Assembly (NCBI GenBank): GCA_003427395.1
Contig: BFEA01000369.1
Span: forward strand, 30,896-59,151
Origin: Chara braunii
Taxonomy: Eukaryota; Streptophyta; Charophyceae; Charales; Characeae
Reading direction: 5' to 3'
Length of the DNA: 28,256 nt
In this document: piece by piece, positions 18,556-28,256 of the stretch
How the letters are laid out: every line of letters begins with the position of its first letter
Position numbering within the stretch: the stretch's first letter is position 1
The notes under the pieces: model-generated
What the model saw: the letters and a program-made list of their open reading frames with translations, nothing else
What the model was told of the DNA's origin: nothing
Database searches by the model: none
Position numbers and translations under genes: made by a program

Positions 18556-19333
18556 TTAGTCGAACCACAGTACCTCGAACAGTTTAAAAACATGGTCTAC
18601 GTAGAAAAAAAAAAAAAAAAAAAAAGGAGGGCGCGGCCGCCGCCTCCTGGCTAACTATGGCGTCCCAAACCCCTGCCTCTACCTCTAGGCGGTCATACTT
18701 GCCTATCCTTAGAACGATGATGACTTCTTCGGCTTTATCTCCGTAGAAGGGCTCATATTTTAATGAGATCCTATAGAACTCCTCGGTCAGCCAGACACAC
18801 TCTATACGCATTTTTCTCATGGAGTCGGCTACTTCTAAAATTTGCTCAAACCCCCCAAACCACTCGGCTATGAACTCAGGTACCCAAGCCGTTGTCCGTA
18901 GGCTCGGAGGCTTAAATTCCTTCCATCCTCCCATCACAACTCTGCTACTAACTTCGTCCTATCCCTCGTTGCCGAACCTCTTGCCTTTTTTTTGGGTTCG
19001 GGCCTCTGCATCCCCTAGAAGCCACATCGGATCCTGTCCCATTGCTAACATAGTGCAAAATAGGTGCCACCCGTCCTCGGAAAGGACAATCGTTCGGACT
19101 GACTCTACTTTGCCCTCTGCTATATCATCCCAACCTTCCTCTTCCCTTATCGGGTTTCGAATCCGCTCTACCCATACATATGACAATTCCCGGGCAACCT
19201 CAAACCCAATCCAGTCGCACGTGGTCCCCCTCCATTCGTTCTCTGTTGGTATAGGCTTTTCTATTCCTCCCCTGAGTCGCCTTGGTTCCCATCCCTTGAA
19301 GGTGTATTCCATCATCCTTTCCTCTCTAGTCAT
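18556..19333 (-). pseudogene. Accessory paralogue B (two-domain protein), stop plus poly(T)/GC insertion
   Basis: I choose the ATG at 19333 (MTREERMMEYTFKGWEP). The N-terminal domain has GGIEKPIPTENEW, LSYVWVERI, then VRTIVLSEDGWHLFCTMLAM and GQDPMWLL. A TAG at 18961-18959 interrupts the linker; the same frame resumes with VVMGGWKEFKPPS, closely like VKMGGWRDFRAP of paralogue D. The C-terminal domain has VPEFIAEWFGGFEQILEVAD, FYRISLKYEPFYGDKAEEV and GVWDAIVSQE. Then the reading enters a GC-rich palindrome and a 21-base T run (18605-18647). Beyond the run another frame gives YVDHVFKLFEVLWFD and a TAA at 18558-18556, which fits the expected GV-LF end of the family. B thus has two lesions. Confidence 0.65.
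18605..18647. repeat. A21 homopolymer joined to a 22-bp GC-rich near-palindrome
   Basis: On the plus strand, 21 consecutive A (18605-18625) are followed by a 22-bp imperfect palindrome (18626-18647) that pairs at all but two positions and includes gcggccgc at 18633-18640. It falls inside the C-terminal coding region of paralogue B, where the sister genes have no such sequence. It could be a small poly(A)-bearing insertion or an assembly or library artefact. Confidence 0.8.
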
Positions 19334-19392
19334 CTCTCCCCTTCCTGCACAATACCAGGCCACCTGTTTTTCCTAGGTTAAGTCGCCCCCCC

Positions 19393-20205
19393 TTAGAAGT
19401 CCCAGTCCTCTATCTCATCATCCTCGTCCTCATCGCTGAAGTCGTCCTCTTCATTATAGAACAACCCCTTCACCCCTTCCAGAAATGTCTCCCCTATTGC
19501 CACATTTCTATAGACTATCCCCCAATGCACGGAGCTAGAGACAAAGACATCGTCCACGCTAAGAAAGTTTAATATCTCGGCCAACTCGTCTGCCCAGTTT
19601 CCCTCAAAAGGCCCCATTTCTACCGATAACCGAAAGAAGTCTCGCCTAGCGCACTGGTATAGTCCGAGGCTCGTCATGGACTGACATATCTGTACTAGTC
19701 TGCTTGGGGTTCCGAAAACCGCATCCACCAGGAAGGGAGGCAGCACCCATCGCATGGTTCTGACGGGTCGCCTCATGCTCCCTCTATCCCCAAGTTTCAC
19801 CCGCACGTCTATCCTTTCCATTTCCATTTCCCTCCGCTGACACGCAACCCATACAACCTCCGCTTATACCTTCCTAAACAGTTTGTCCGGCGCATTCCCG
19901 AGTGCCAACTCTATGACCATAACATTTTCCCAACCTTGCGATAAGTAGACCCAACCCCGGGCTTCCACTGTCCCTCGGAATTCCAAATCCATTAAATTTG
20001 GCGACAACCTCGTCAAGCTGACATTAGTCCATATTGTCTCTATCCAAAGAAAAATGTCATTCCCTTCCAACACTGCTGTTTGATACGCTGGTTCAAGGTC
20101 CGTACATGCTCCATCTTCCGGGAGGACGATCGATACCCCATCCTTTATTTCTACTGGCATTTTCGGGCCGCTAGTACAGATCGAGGAAGGCAACCATCGC
20201 GCCAT
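19393..20205 (-). pseudogene. Accessory paralogue A (two-domain protein), one in-frame stop
   Basis: First gene of the array in the transcription direction, starting at the ATG at 20205 (MARWLPSSICTSGPKMPVEI). The N-terminal domain has GVSIVLPEDG, IFLWIETIW, and VYLSQGWENVMVIELALGN. A TAA at 19866-19864 follows DKLFRKV; the same frame continues with MERIDVRVKLGD, then VLPPFLVDAVFG, DFFRLSVEMGPFEGNWADEL, VAIGETFLEGVKGLFY and an acidic tail of Asp and Glu (DFSDEDEDDEIEDWDF) to 19393. The gap to paralogue B is about 60 bp. The tail is unique to A. The family is unknown. The matching order of motifs to B, C and D is the evidence that this is a real gene and that its two open pieces belong together. 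Confidence 0.7.
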
Positions 20206-20286
20206 CTTGTTTCAGCACCCGATCCCTGCTTTCATAAAAGAGTATCAACCGGTCCTTCTGGTCAGGTCAACCCTTGTCCTAGATGA

Positions 20287-22850
20287 TAATTATTTCAGAC
20301 CCCTCATCAACGTCTCTCTAATTTACCTCCCCATTCCTAAGTACTTCCTTCCCATAATACCCTCGGTCGGCCATTCATTTCCCCACATTCCTTCTCGTGG
20401 TTCCATTCCAACTGACCTCTATCCTCCTTCCTTCCGATCATCTCTCACTCGTGTGGACTTAGAAGGGAGGGGGAGTAGAATAAGAAATATGCTCATCCAA
20501 CAATCCATGCTCAATCAATCTTTACGGAGGGGGGAACACAGAAAAAAATCAGGCAATCTCACATACGGGTCCGTCATCTCCTCACCGGTCATCCCAAATA
20601 TGGTATTTCCGCTGGTACTATCGGTAGAGTTTTATCCCATACCTCAAGCGCAGCTCAACCATCGCGAGCGAGGTACCCAGGCTCCGGCAAGGCGTTAGCC
20701 CTTTCCCTGTACCCAGAATACCCCATCCCGTCTTACTGCTCTTGCACATCCATAGTGACACCGAGGGTTACCCCTTGTGTCTAAGTACAGGGACAAAAGT
20801 CAGTCGTCCGGGCATTCACTTTCATCGGTCCGATAAGAATCAGCCTTTCCCAAACCATCCTACGAGAGGCTACTAATCGTCTCCGAGGCTCCGTCTTTAT
20901 CCGCATGCAGTGATACTTCCTCCGCCAATCAACAAGCTAAGCCCCACCTAAGGAGACGTTTCGCACCCCGCCCGACAGATCATCGAGCCAAAGCTCGTCA
21001 CTGCTCGAACGAGAATGCTACTAATCACCCAGCGTGACAAACTCCCGTCCCACAGCTCGGTGGCCTGACCTCCACACACGAACACACGGCAGCCTACAAA
21101 AAGAGAGCGACGTTTCGCAACCCGCACCGGCCGGTGCAAACCAATCCTTTCCTTTCGAAAGGCAGGACGCTCGAATCCCATCATGCAAACACAAGTCCCA
21201 AGTGAGACACATAGAATACAAGTGTCTTTCCCTTGGTGCTCCCAGCGCTTCCTACTCATAACTCACATTTTTTTCCCAGGACAATGAGTGTCACTCCCCC
21301 TATTTTCATACACAGTGGTTGGTTCCTTCTCGTGAGAGTCTTCAAAGGTGAGCTAGTTTTCCTTGGAGTCTAGCAACTCCCTTCATTCCCTTTCTCTTCA
21401 CTTGTCTGTCCTTTCATAGGGCGGGATTGTTCCTTCTTGATGACCCGTTGTGTTCATATTGGTTCCTTTAAGCATTTCAAAAAAAGGTGCAACGTGCATG
21501 AGCCCACTGAGCTCAAAGAAGAAGATAGAAGGGTACCCGTCCAGTCGGATCACTCCGCCGCAGGATTTTCATTGGAGCCCGGCCTAAGCCAAGCACCAAC
21601 CGCCTGCCAGGTAACCGGAGCCCTTCTTTCATACGAAGAGGAAGGGTCGACCTGCGACTTGCCCAAGGCTTTCCCTGACTGGTGAACACCAGCACCGGAC
21701 GAAGGAGGGCTAGAGCCATTCCACAAGGAAATGGCTGATCAAGTGCATAGCATGCATGTTATACCTCCAGGCCTGGCCATGCCATGCACCCAGCCACTCT
21801 CAAATCTGATTTCTCACAAGGGAAAGAGCAAACACAAGTCCATTTTTCTTATTTTGGGTTGTGTACACGGCAAATACGTCGCCGCGCCCCCGTCGGAATC
21901 GCAAGGGTCAATTTAACCCTACTACCCGGCATCTCAACCATTTTTGTAGGGCCAAACCCCGGTAGACTTTCGAGCCTTAGTCGACCCCACTGCGGGTCCC
22001 AGTTAGCTCGGCCCGCCCACGCTTATGCTCGGGGCGCGGGCCGTTCGTCCCGAGGTCACCCCCACCTAGTGCTTTGAGATGGATGGGGGTGGGCCATCGC
22101 TCGAGAGAGCTTTGACATTGGGGATGTAGCTCAACCCTCACGCCGGGTGGTAGCCTCGCTGATCATTCCGTAGTGCTGATTTTTTTCGATTCTTAGTTAT
22201 GTTCTTCAGACAATTGCTCCTTCCAATACACAGGCAGTCCAAAGGTTCTTTGAGAGTTTTTCTTCTCTTGTGCGCAGGCTAAGTGTCATCCTTAGGTCGC
22301 GCACCATTTCCTTAAGCATTGTGGTCCTACGACGTCATCGGGGCGCGGCGATGCCGTCCTGCTCCTCGCCTCTAAGCACCCACCGGCCTCAGAATTCACG
22401 TCCAACTTACTGAAGCGGGACCCTTAGTCTTTTCGGGGCCTCCACATGCATGCACATTCAACTTCACACCTCCCCTAGGAAGATTATACTTCATTCACAT
22501 TCCAACCCTTTAAATGCAAAAGTCATTTCCTTGGGTTGACTTTATGCTAAGGGTCCCATAGCCCCTTTGTTCCTCTTCCCTTTCCCTCTTGGTGCCCGGG
22601 TCCTCTCGGCCCTATCCCACTCAAGGCATTTCTAGCCATCACTCATCTGCACAATCCCACACAAGCAAGAAGATCCATACAATTCCCCATTGGGGGTCAA
22701 CACATAGCCCTTCCCACATGCCTATCTTTTCAAACTCTTTGGCTGCACTTTGTTCCTTCTTGTTGCTCAATCAGCCCATTCTCTTCTCATAGTCATGCAG
22801 TCNGGGGAATGGTTGAGTCAAACTGACCTGGCTTTCACTTATACTCCTTC
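20287..22850. other. Leader/untranslated region, no gene recognised
   Basis: Upstream of the accessory array in transcription direction. Open frames are short and share nothing with the genes downstream. A short direct repeat, acgtttcgcaccccgcccg near 20956 and acgtttcgcaacccgcaccg near 21109, is the only local repeat I noticed. The sequence has one undetermined base at 22803. The 5' LTR boundary and primer-binding site could lie here or further right, but I found no convincing tRNA 3'-end match. Confidence 0.5.
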
Positions 22851-23034
22851 TCGGGTTCCGCCTCTATTTCCCACTTTCTCAACCGTCCTTTCCTTTGCCT
22901 TCTTGGTGGTGCAAGGGACCGGCTACCCTCCCCTTGCCCTCTTTCTCCACCAAGTGAGATCTGATCTTCTCTTACAATTCGCACGCTGGCAATGTACCAA
23001 GTGAGGGGAGAAGGGTTAGTCATATGCCAAGTGA

Positions 23035-23107
23035 GAGGAAGAGAGAGAGGGAAGCAAAGTGAACGAGGAGAGAAAGAGTGGTGGAGGGGGAGGAGAGAGA
23101 GAGTGAG

Positions 23108-23168
<61 letters not shown>

Positions 23169-23169
23169 C

Positions 23170-23224
<55 letters not shown>

Positions 23225-23300
23225 TATAGAGAGAGAGAGAAAAGAAGAGAGAGAGGGAAAAAGAGAAAAAGAGGGAGGGAGAAGGAGAGAGAGATGAGAT
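23035..23300. repeat. Purine-rich tract with (GATA)n microsatellite
   Basis: gagaga-type sequence surrounds about 30 copies of gata from 23108 to about 23228, interrupted by a few variant units (aaata, gataca, gatata). Confidence 0.95.
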
Positions 23301-23369
23301 TTCTAATCCTAATCAAGTCATCACCCGTAGTAGCAGCCAAATGTAGGACACCCATCCCATAGTAAAAGA

Positions 23370-25118
23370 TCAACTAAGTATGAACCAAATACTATAACAA
23401 ACATGAAATTGTCAATTGAGAACTATAACTAGTGGAAAAGCACATGCGCATAGAGAAGAGATCAACCGGAACATCACATTAAGCATGAACATGACAATAA
23501 GAGGCTAGAGCTAATAGACAGCACATGCAAATAGAGAAGAGATCAACTAAGTAAAATCCAGAACATCACATCAAGCACGAACATGACAATGAGAGGCTAG
23601 AACTAATGGAAAGTATATGCACATAGAGAAGAGATCAACTAAGTAAGATCCAGAACATCACATCAAACATGAACTTGACAATGAGAGGCTAGATTAGTGG
23701 AAAGCATATGCACATAGGGGAGAGATCATCTAGGTAAGATCCGGAACGTCACATCAAACATGAACTTGACAATGAGAGGCTAGAACTAGAGGAAAGCATA
23801 TGCACATAGGGGGGAGATCATCCAAGTAAGATTCGGAACATCCCATCAAACATGAACTTGACAATGAAATGCTAGACTAGTGGAAAGCATATGCACATAG
23901 GGGAGAGATCATCCAAGTAAGATCCAGAACATCACAACACATATGAAAATCACAATGAGAAGCTAGAACTAGAGGAAAACACATGCACATAGAGAAGAGA
24001 TCAACTAAGTAAGATCCGGAACATCACATCCATATGAACTTGACAATGAGAGGCTAGACTAGTGGAAAACATTTGCACATAGGGGAGAGGTCATCCAAGT
24101 AAGATCCGAAACATCCCAACACATATGAACATCACAATGAGAAACTAGAACTAGAGGAAAGCACATGCACATAGAAAAAAGATAAACTAAGTAAGATCCG
24201 GAACATCACACCAAATATGAACATGACAATGAGAAGCTAGAACTAATGGAAATCACATGCACATAGAAAAGAGATCAACCGGAACATCACACTAAGCATG
24301 AACATAACAATGAGAGGCTAGAGTTATTAGAAAGCACATGCACATAAAGAAGAGATCAACTAAGCAAAATCTGGAACATCACATCAAGCATGAACATGAC
24401 AATGAGAGACTAGAACTAATAGAAAGCACATGCACATACAGAAGAGATCGATAACGTAAGAACCGGAACATCTCAACACACATGAACATAATCAATGGAG
24501 AGCTAGACTAGTGGAAAACACATGCACATAGGGAGGAGATCATCTAAGTAAGAATCGGTACATCACAACACACATGGACATGACAATGAGAAGCTAGACT
24601 AGTGGAAAGCACATGCACATAGGGAAAAGATCATCTAAGTAAGACCCGGATCATCACATGAAGCATGTTCATGACAATGAGACACTAGAACTAATGGAAA
24701 GCACATGCACATAGAAAGGAGATCAATTAAGTAAGATCCGGAACATCACACCTAAGCACGAACATGACAATGTGAAGCTAGAACTGATGGAAAGCACATG
24801 CACATAGGGAAGAGATAAACTAAGTAAGATCCGGAACATCACATCAAGCATGAACATGGCAATTAAAAGCTAAGAACTGATGGAAAGAACATGCACATAG
24901 AGAGAAGATCAACTAAGTAAGGTCCGAAACATCACATCAAGTACGAACATGATAATGTGAAGCTAGAACTGATGGAAAGCACATACACATAGGGAAGAGA
25001 TATTCTAAGTAAAATCCGGAACATCACATCAAGCATGAACATAACAATGAAAACCTAGAACTAATGGAAAACACATGCATGTAGAGGAGGGATCAACTAA
25101 ATAAGATCCGGAACATCA
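23370..25118. repeat. About 91-92-bp tandem array, roughly 19 units
   Basis: The phrase gaacatcaca, then atgaacatgacaatgagaggc, recurs at 23561, 23653 and 23743 and onward, with spacing of 90-92 bp. Units also share gcacatgcacatag and gagatcaactaagtaagatcc. Units vary by substitutions and small indels, so the array is old. It ends near 25118 (gaacatcacctt) and is followed within about 20 bp by the second array. Confidence 0.93.
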
Positions 25119-25129
25119 CCTTCTGTTAA

Positions 25130-26890
25130 GTGACTGAAAGCAAGAGTCTAAGTAGGCAAGATCACCAAGGTTGAACCAAAAGTCATCCATGAAAGAAACG
25201 GTACTCTCCCTACTAGTGTGTGAGTGAAAGGCATGAGCTTGAGTAGGCTAGATTACCAAGATTGCATCAAAGATCATCCATGGAAGAAGCGGTGCACTAC
25301 CTACTAGTGTATTAGTGAAAAGTATGAGTGTGCGTAGCCCAAATCACCAAGATTGCATCCAGGATCATCCATGAAAGTAGCGGTGCACTACCTACTAGTG
25401 TATGAGTGAGAAGCATGAGTGTGAGTTGCCCAAATCACCAAGATTGCATCTAGGATCATCCATGAAAGCAGCGGTGCACTACCTACTAGTGTACGAATGA
25501 AAAACATGAGTGTGAGTAGCCCTAAATCACCAAGATTGCATCAAGGATCATCCATGAAAGTAGCGGTGCACTACCTACTAGTGTATGAGTGAAAAGCATG
25601 AGTGTGAGTAAGTCAAATCACCAAGATTGAATCAAAGATCATCCATGAAAGTTGCGGTGCACTACCTACTAGTCTATGAGTGAAAAGCATGAGTGTGAGT
25701 AGCTCAAATCGCGAAGATTGCACCAAAGATCATTAATGAAAGTTGCGGTGCACTACCTACTAGTGCATGAGTGAAAAGCATGAGTGTGGGTAGCTCAAAT
25801 CACCAAGATTGAACCAAAGATCATCCCTGAAAGTTGCGGTGCACTACCTACTAATGTATGAGTGAAAAGCATGAGTGTGAGTAGCTCAAATCACCAAGAT
25901 TGAACCAAAGATCATCCATAGAAGTAGCGGTGTACTACCTACTCGTGTATGAGTGACAAACACAAGTTTGGAGAGCCCAAATCACCATGATTGCATCATG
26001 GATCATTCATGGGTATAGTGCTATGCTACCTACTAGTGTGAGAGTGAAAAACACAAGTTTGGAGAGCCCAAATCACCAAGATTGCCTCAAGAAACATCCA
26101 TGAGTGTAGCGTTATCCTACCTTTTAGTGTGAGAGTGAAAAACACAAGTTTGGAGAGCCCAAATCACCAAGATTGCATCAAGAAGCATCCATGAGTGTAG
26201 CGCTATACTACCTACTAGTGTGAGAGTGAAAAACACAAGTTTGGAGAGCCCAAATCACCAAGATTGCATCAAGAAGCATCCATGAGTGTAGCGTTATCCT
26301 ACCTACTAGTGTGAGAGTGAAAAACACAAGTTTGGAGAGCCCAAATCACCAAGATTGCATCAGGAAGCATCCATGAGTGTAGCGCTATCCTACCTACTAG
26401 TGTGAGAGTGGGAAACACACGTTTGGAGACCCCAAATCACCAAGATTGCATCAAGAAGCATCAATGAGTGTAGCGTTATCTTACCTACTGGTTTGAGAGT
26501 GAAAAACACAAGTTTGAAGAGCCCAAATCACCAAGATTGCATCAAGAAGCATCCATTAGTGTAGCGCTATACTACCTATTAGTGTGAGAGTGAAAAACAC
26601 AAGTTTGGAGAGCCCAAATCACAAAGATTGCATCAAGAAGCATCCATGAGTGTAGCGCTGTACTACCTACTAGTGTGAGAGTGAAAAACACAAGTTTGAA
26701 AATCCCAAATCACGTAGATTACATCAAGAAACATCCATGAGTGTAGCGCTATACTACCTACTAGTGTGAGAGTGGAAAACTCAAGTTTGAAGAGCCCAAA
26801 TCACCAAGATTGCATCAAGAAGCATCCATAAGTGTAGCGTTTTCCTACCTACTAAAAACACAAGTTTGGAGAGCCCTAATCACCAAGATT
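25130..26890. repeat. 91-bp minisatellite, about 19 units (right copy)
   Basis: Same family as 1-534. Two subfamilies are blocked together: about nine units up to about 25950 carry gcggtgcactacctactagt and gcatgagtgtgag, and the rest carry gcgctatactacc or gcgttatcctacc with acacaagtttggagagccc. The switch falls inside a unit near 25950. From 26111 to 26563 the gcgtt and gcgct types alternate, suggesting a 182-bp higher-order unit. The last units match those at 1-270 one by one. Confidence 0.95.
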
Positions 26891-26959
26891 GCATCATGGA
26901 TTATCGAGAAAAGAATCGGAGTACTACCCCCTAGTGTGCAAGTGGAAGATGAAAGTTTG

Positions 26960-27290
26960 AGTAGCCCATGGGAGGAAGAAGATGAAATAAAAAGAGATGG
27001 AGGAGAAAGGGAGAGAGATGAGGGAGATGGAGATGGAGAAGAAGACAAAGAAAAATAAAATTGAAGAGGAGGAAGGTGAAGGTGAAAGGGGAGAAGATGA
27101 AGGGGAGGAAGAAGAGAAAGAAGAAGGAGGGAGAGAGGAGGAAGAAGAAAGAGAAAAAGAAGAAGAAGAAGAGGAAGAAGAAGAAGAGGAAGGAGGAGAA
27201 GAAGAAGAAGAAGAAAAAGAAAAAGAAAAAGAAGAAGAAGAAGAAGGAAAAAAAGAAGAACAAGAAGATGAAGATGAAGAAGTCTATTCC
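26960..27290. repeat. Purine-rich (GAA/AAG)n tract, right copy
   Basis: Counterpart of 600-885, longer and closer to pure gaa repeats. Open frames encode only Glu/Lys or Phe/Leu low-complexity peptides; not called as a gene. Confidence 0.9.
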
Positions 27291-28081
27291 TTCCTGTCAC
27301 CTTGTTGGTTCCTTGATGATGGTGTCTCCTTGATGAAGCTTCCACTCCTTGCATTTTATCCCCTGTTGGGTATGGCTTCCTTCTTCTCCAAACCCCTCTC
27401 TCCTCCTTCCTTACTCTCTCCCAGGTTATGGCAAACTTCGTCAGCTATGGCTATGGAGTCCTCCGCTCTAGGAGAGTTAATGGGACTCCTCAAGCCTTTC
27501 CTTCTCTCCTACACCAAGGGGGGATATGGCGGATCACCTCCCAAGTGTCTCTCCCACCATCACTATTCTCTAAAGTCTCTCCCACTACCTCCTAGTCTCC
27601 TCTAAGCTCTCCTATTAGCATGGGCTCTACTCTCCTCACTCCAAGTGCAAAGGTGCTTTTGTGAGCTCACTTGGGCAGCATGGGCACTCCTCATGCAAAT
27701 GTGAGAGTGGCGGACTGCATCCATAGCTTATGTAGGCTGAAACCAGCAGTCCGGCCAGCCCATGAGCCTCTCCAAGTGCCTTGGGAGGAACCGAGGTACC
27801 CCGAAGACAAAATTCCCCTACTAGGCCCTTTTGGAGGTACTTGGGCCTCATTTTGGCCAAGTACATGCAGTCCGAGTGGTTGGTACCAACTCAGACTGCC
27901 CCTTCGCCTACTTCGGCCTCTTTTCCATTGCTCAAAAAAATGCTGCCCCCTTGGGTCGTAATGCCCAAGGGGCAACAATACTTGAAAGAAAAAGACCTTG
28001 TGGGCCTTTTTCTTGATTTTTTTAAGTTCCGCCCTCCCTTGGGTACGCCGGAGCATTTTTCCATGTGGCGACACATTTTCA

Positions 28082-28108
28082 GCCTTGGATCTGGCAGAGA
28101 TCCAAGGC
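28082..28108. repeat. Perfect 11-bp-arm inverted repeat in the right LTR copy
   Basis: gccttggatct and agatccaaggc around a 5-base loop; both arms are identical to those at 1638-1664 despite roughly 10% divergence nearby. Confidence 0.8.
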
Positions 28109-28256
28109 CAGCAACAATCCGTGCTACCCCCTAGTAGTCCTTGCTTCAATTTTGAGCCCCTAAGTCCACTTTTTCAATTTTTTGTGCATCTGGCTCTCTT
28201 TTTGGGCCAAATGCACAGTTTCGTCATTTTTCCTCTTTTGTTTCTTTCCATTTTGG

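Larger units (their letters stand above)
1..28256 (-). mobile_element. Giant degenerate Ty3/gypsy-type LTR retrotransposon, nearly complete
   Basis: Gag with zinc knuckle, aspartic protease, reverse transcriptase, RNase H and integrase lie in that order on the minus strand, which is the Ty3/gypsy order (integrase after RNase H). The block is flanked by a direct repeat: positions 1-1816 match 26656-28256. Equivalent points are offset by 26,655 bp at position 1, about 26,370 bp at 521 and about 26,444 bp at 1638. If these repeats are the LTRs, element length minus one LTR is about 26.4 kb and the whole element exceeds 28 kb. Extra coding content sits upstream of gag (four paralogues) and downstream of integrase. 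Several stops and frame changes show the copy is defective. LTR termini, target-site duplication, primer-binding site and polypurine tract were not identified. The flanking repeats could instead be a separate repeat family, but their co-orientation and the collinear genes favour LTRs. Confidence 0.75.
26656..28256 (-). repeat. Right flanking direct repeat, probable part of the 5' LTR
   Basis: Matches 1-1816 in the same orientation and is still matching at the window's end. It lacks about 286 bp of the minisatellite present in the left copy (three 91-bp units plus 13 bp, with the break inside a unit at about 26853) and has about 50 bp extra near 27795-27845. The LTR inner edge must lie to the left of 26656 and could include the tandem arrays back to about 23 kb. 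Confidence 0.65.

Noticed and set aside
20207-20698. 163-codon plus-strand open frame
   Set aside because: It starts next to paralogue A on the opposite strand, shows no domain or repeat, and its composition follows the local pyrimidine-rich DNA.
20948-21259. 103-codon minus-strand frame with repeated CETS peptide
   Set aside because: Explained by a short direct DNA repeat at about 20956 and 21109; no domain or conservation evidence.
22120-22156. Fourteen bases, ggggatgtagctca, identical to the usual 5' end of plant-type tRNA-Ala, followed by ggtggtag
   Set aside because: No acceptor complement, anticodon arm or T-arm follows at the right spacing, so it is not a tRNA gene. As a 5' tRNA end it also does not serve as a primer-binding site.
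23020-23373. Minus-strand frame with a repeated YLSIYLSI peptide
   Set aside because: It is only the translation of the GATA microsatellite.
26997-27605. 202-codon plus-strand open frame rich in Glu and Lys, and the Leu/Phe-rich frames opposite
   Set aside because: Produced by the (GAA)n tract. The equivalent frames in the left copy do not stay open in the same way.

Overview
The window looks like nuclear DNA from a large, repeat-rich eukaryotic genome. My best guess is a streptophyte (a charophyte alga or a plant), but this is a low-confidence lineage call based on the general look of the Gag-Pol proteins. There are no bacterial operons, rRNA genes or convincing tRNA genes. Almost everything can be read as one very large, decaying Ty3/gypsy-type LTR retrotransposon transcribed on the minus strand, so its 5' side lies at the right of the window.

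Layout in element order (right to left). (1) 26656-28256 is a direct repeat of 1-1816 at roughly 88-90% identity by eye. I read the two as parts of the 5' and 3' LTRs. Equivalent positions lie about 26.4-26.7 kb apart and both copies run off the window, so the full element should exceed 28 kb. (2) 23370-26900 holds two adjacent tandem arrays with periods of about 91-92 bp, preceded by a GATA microsatellite and a purine tract. (3) 20290-22850 has no recognisable gene. (4) 20205-16549 holds four consecutive copies (A, B, C, D) of one unrecognised, strongly diverged two-domain protein, each broken by one or two lesions. (5) 16120-15536 is a highly charged ORF. (6) 15381-13267 is gag with a CCHC zinc knuckle plus a retropepsin-like protease, crossed by several in-frame stops. 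(7) 13236-9628 is pol: linker, reverse transcriptase, RNase H and integrase, with two apparent -1 frame changes. (8) 9078-8192 is a post-integrase ORF of unknown function with one frameshift. (9) 1-8190 is non-coding, pyrimidine-rich on the plus strand, and packed with unrelated minisatellites (periods 26, 39, about 64, 55, 40 and 91 bp) and strong inverted repeats.

The standard gag-pol genes would supply particle formation, cDNA synthesis and integration. The most unusual content is the four-copy paralogous array upstream of gag. It does not resemble the usual single extra ORF of giant plant elements such as Ogre, and I could not assign it to a known family. The element is not intact: gag-pro and all four accessory genes carry stops or frameshifts, and the two LTR pieces have clearly diverged. 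The exact LTR ends, primer-binding site and polypurine tract could not be fixed from this window.
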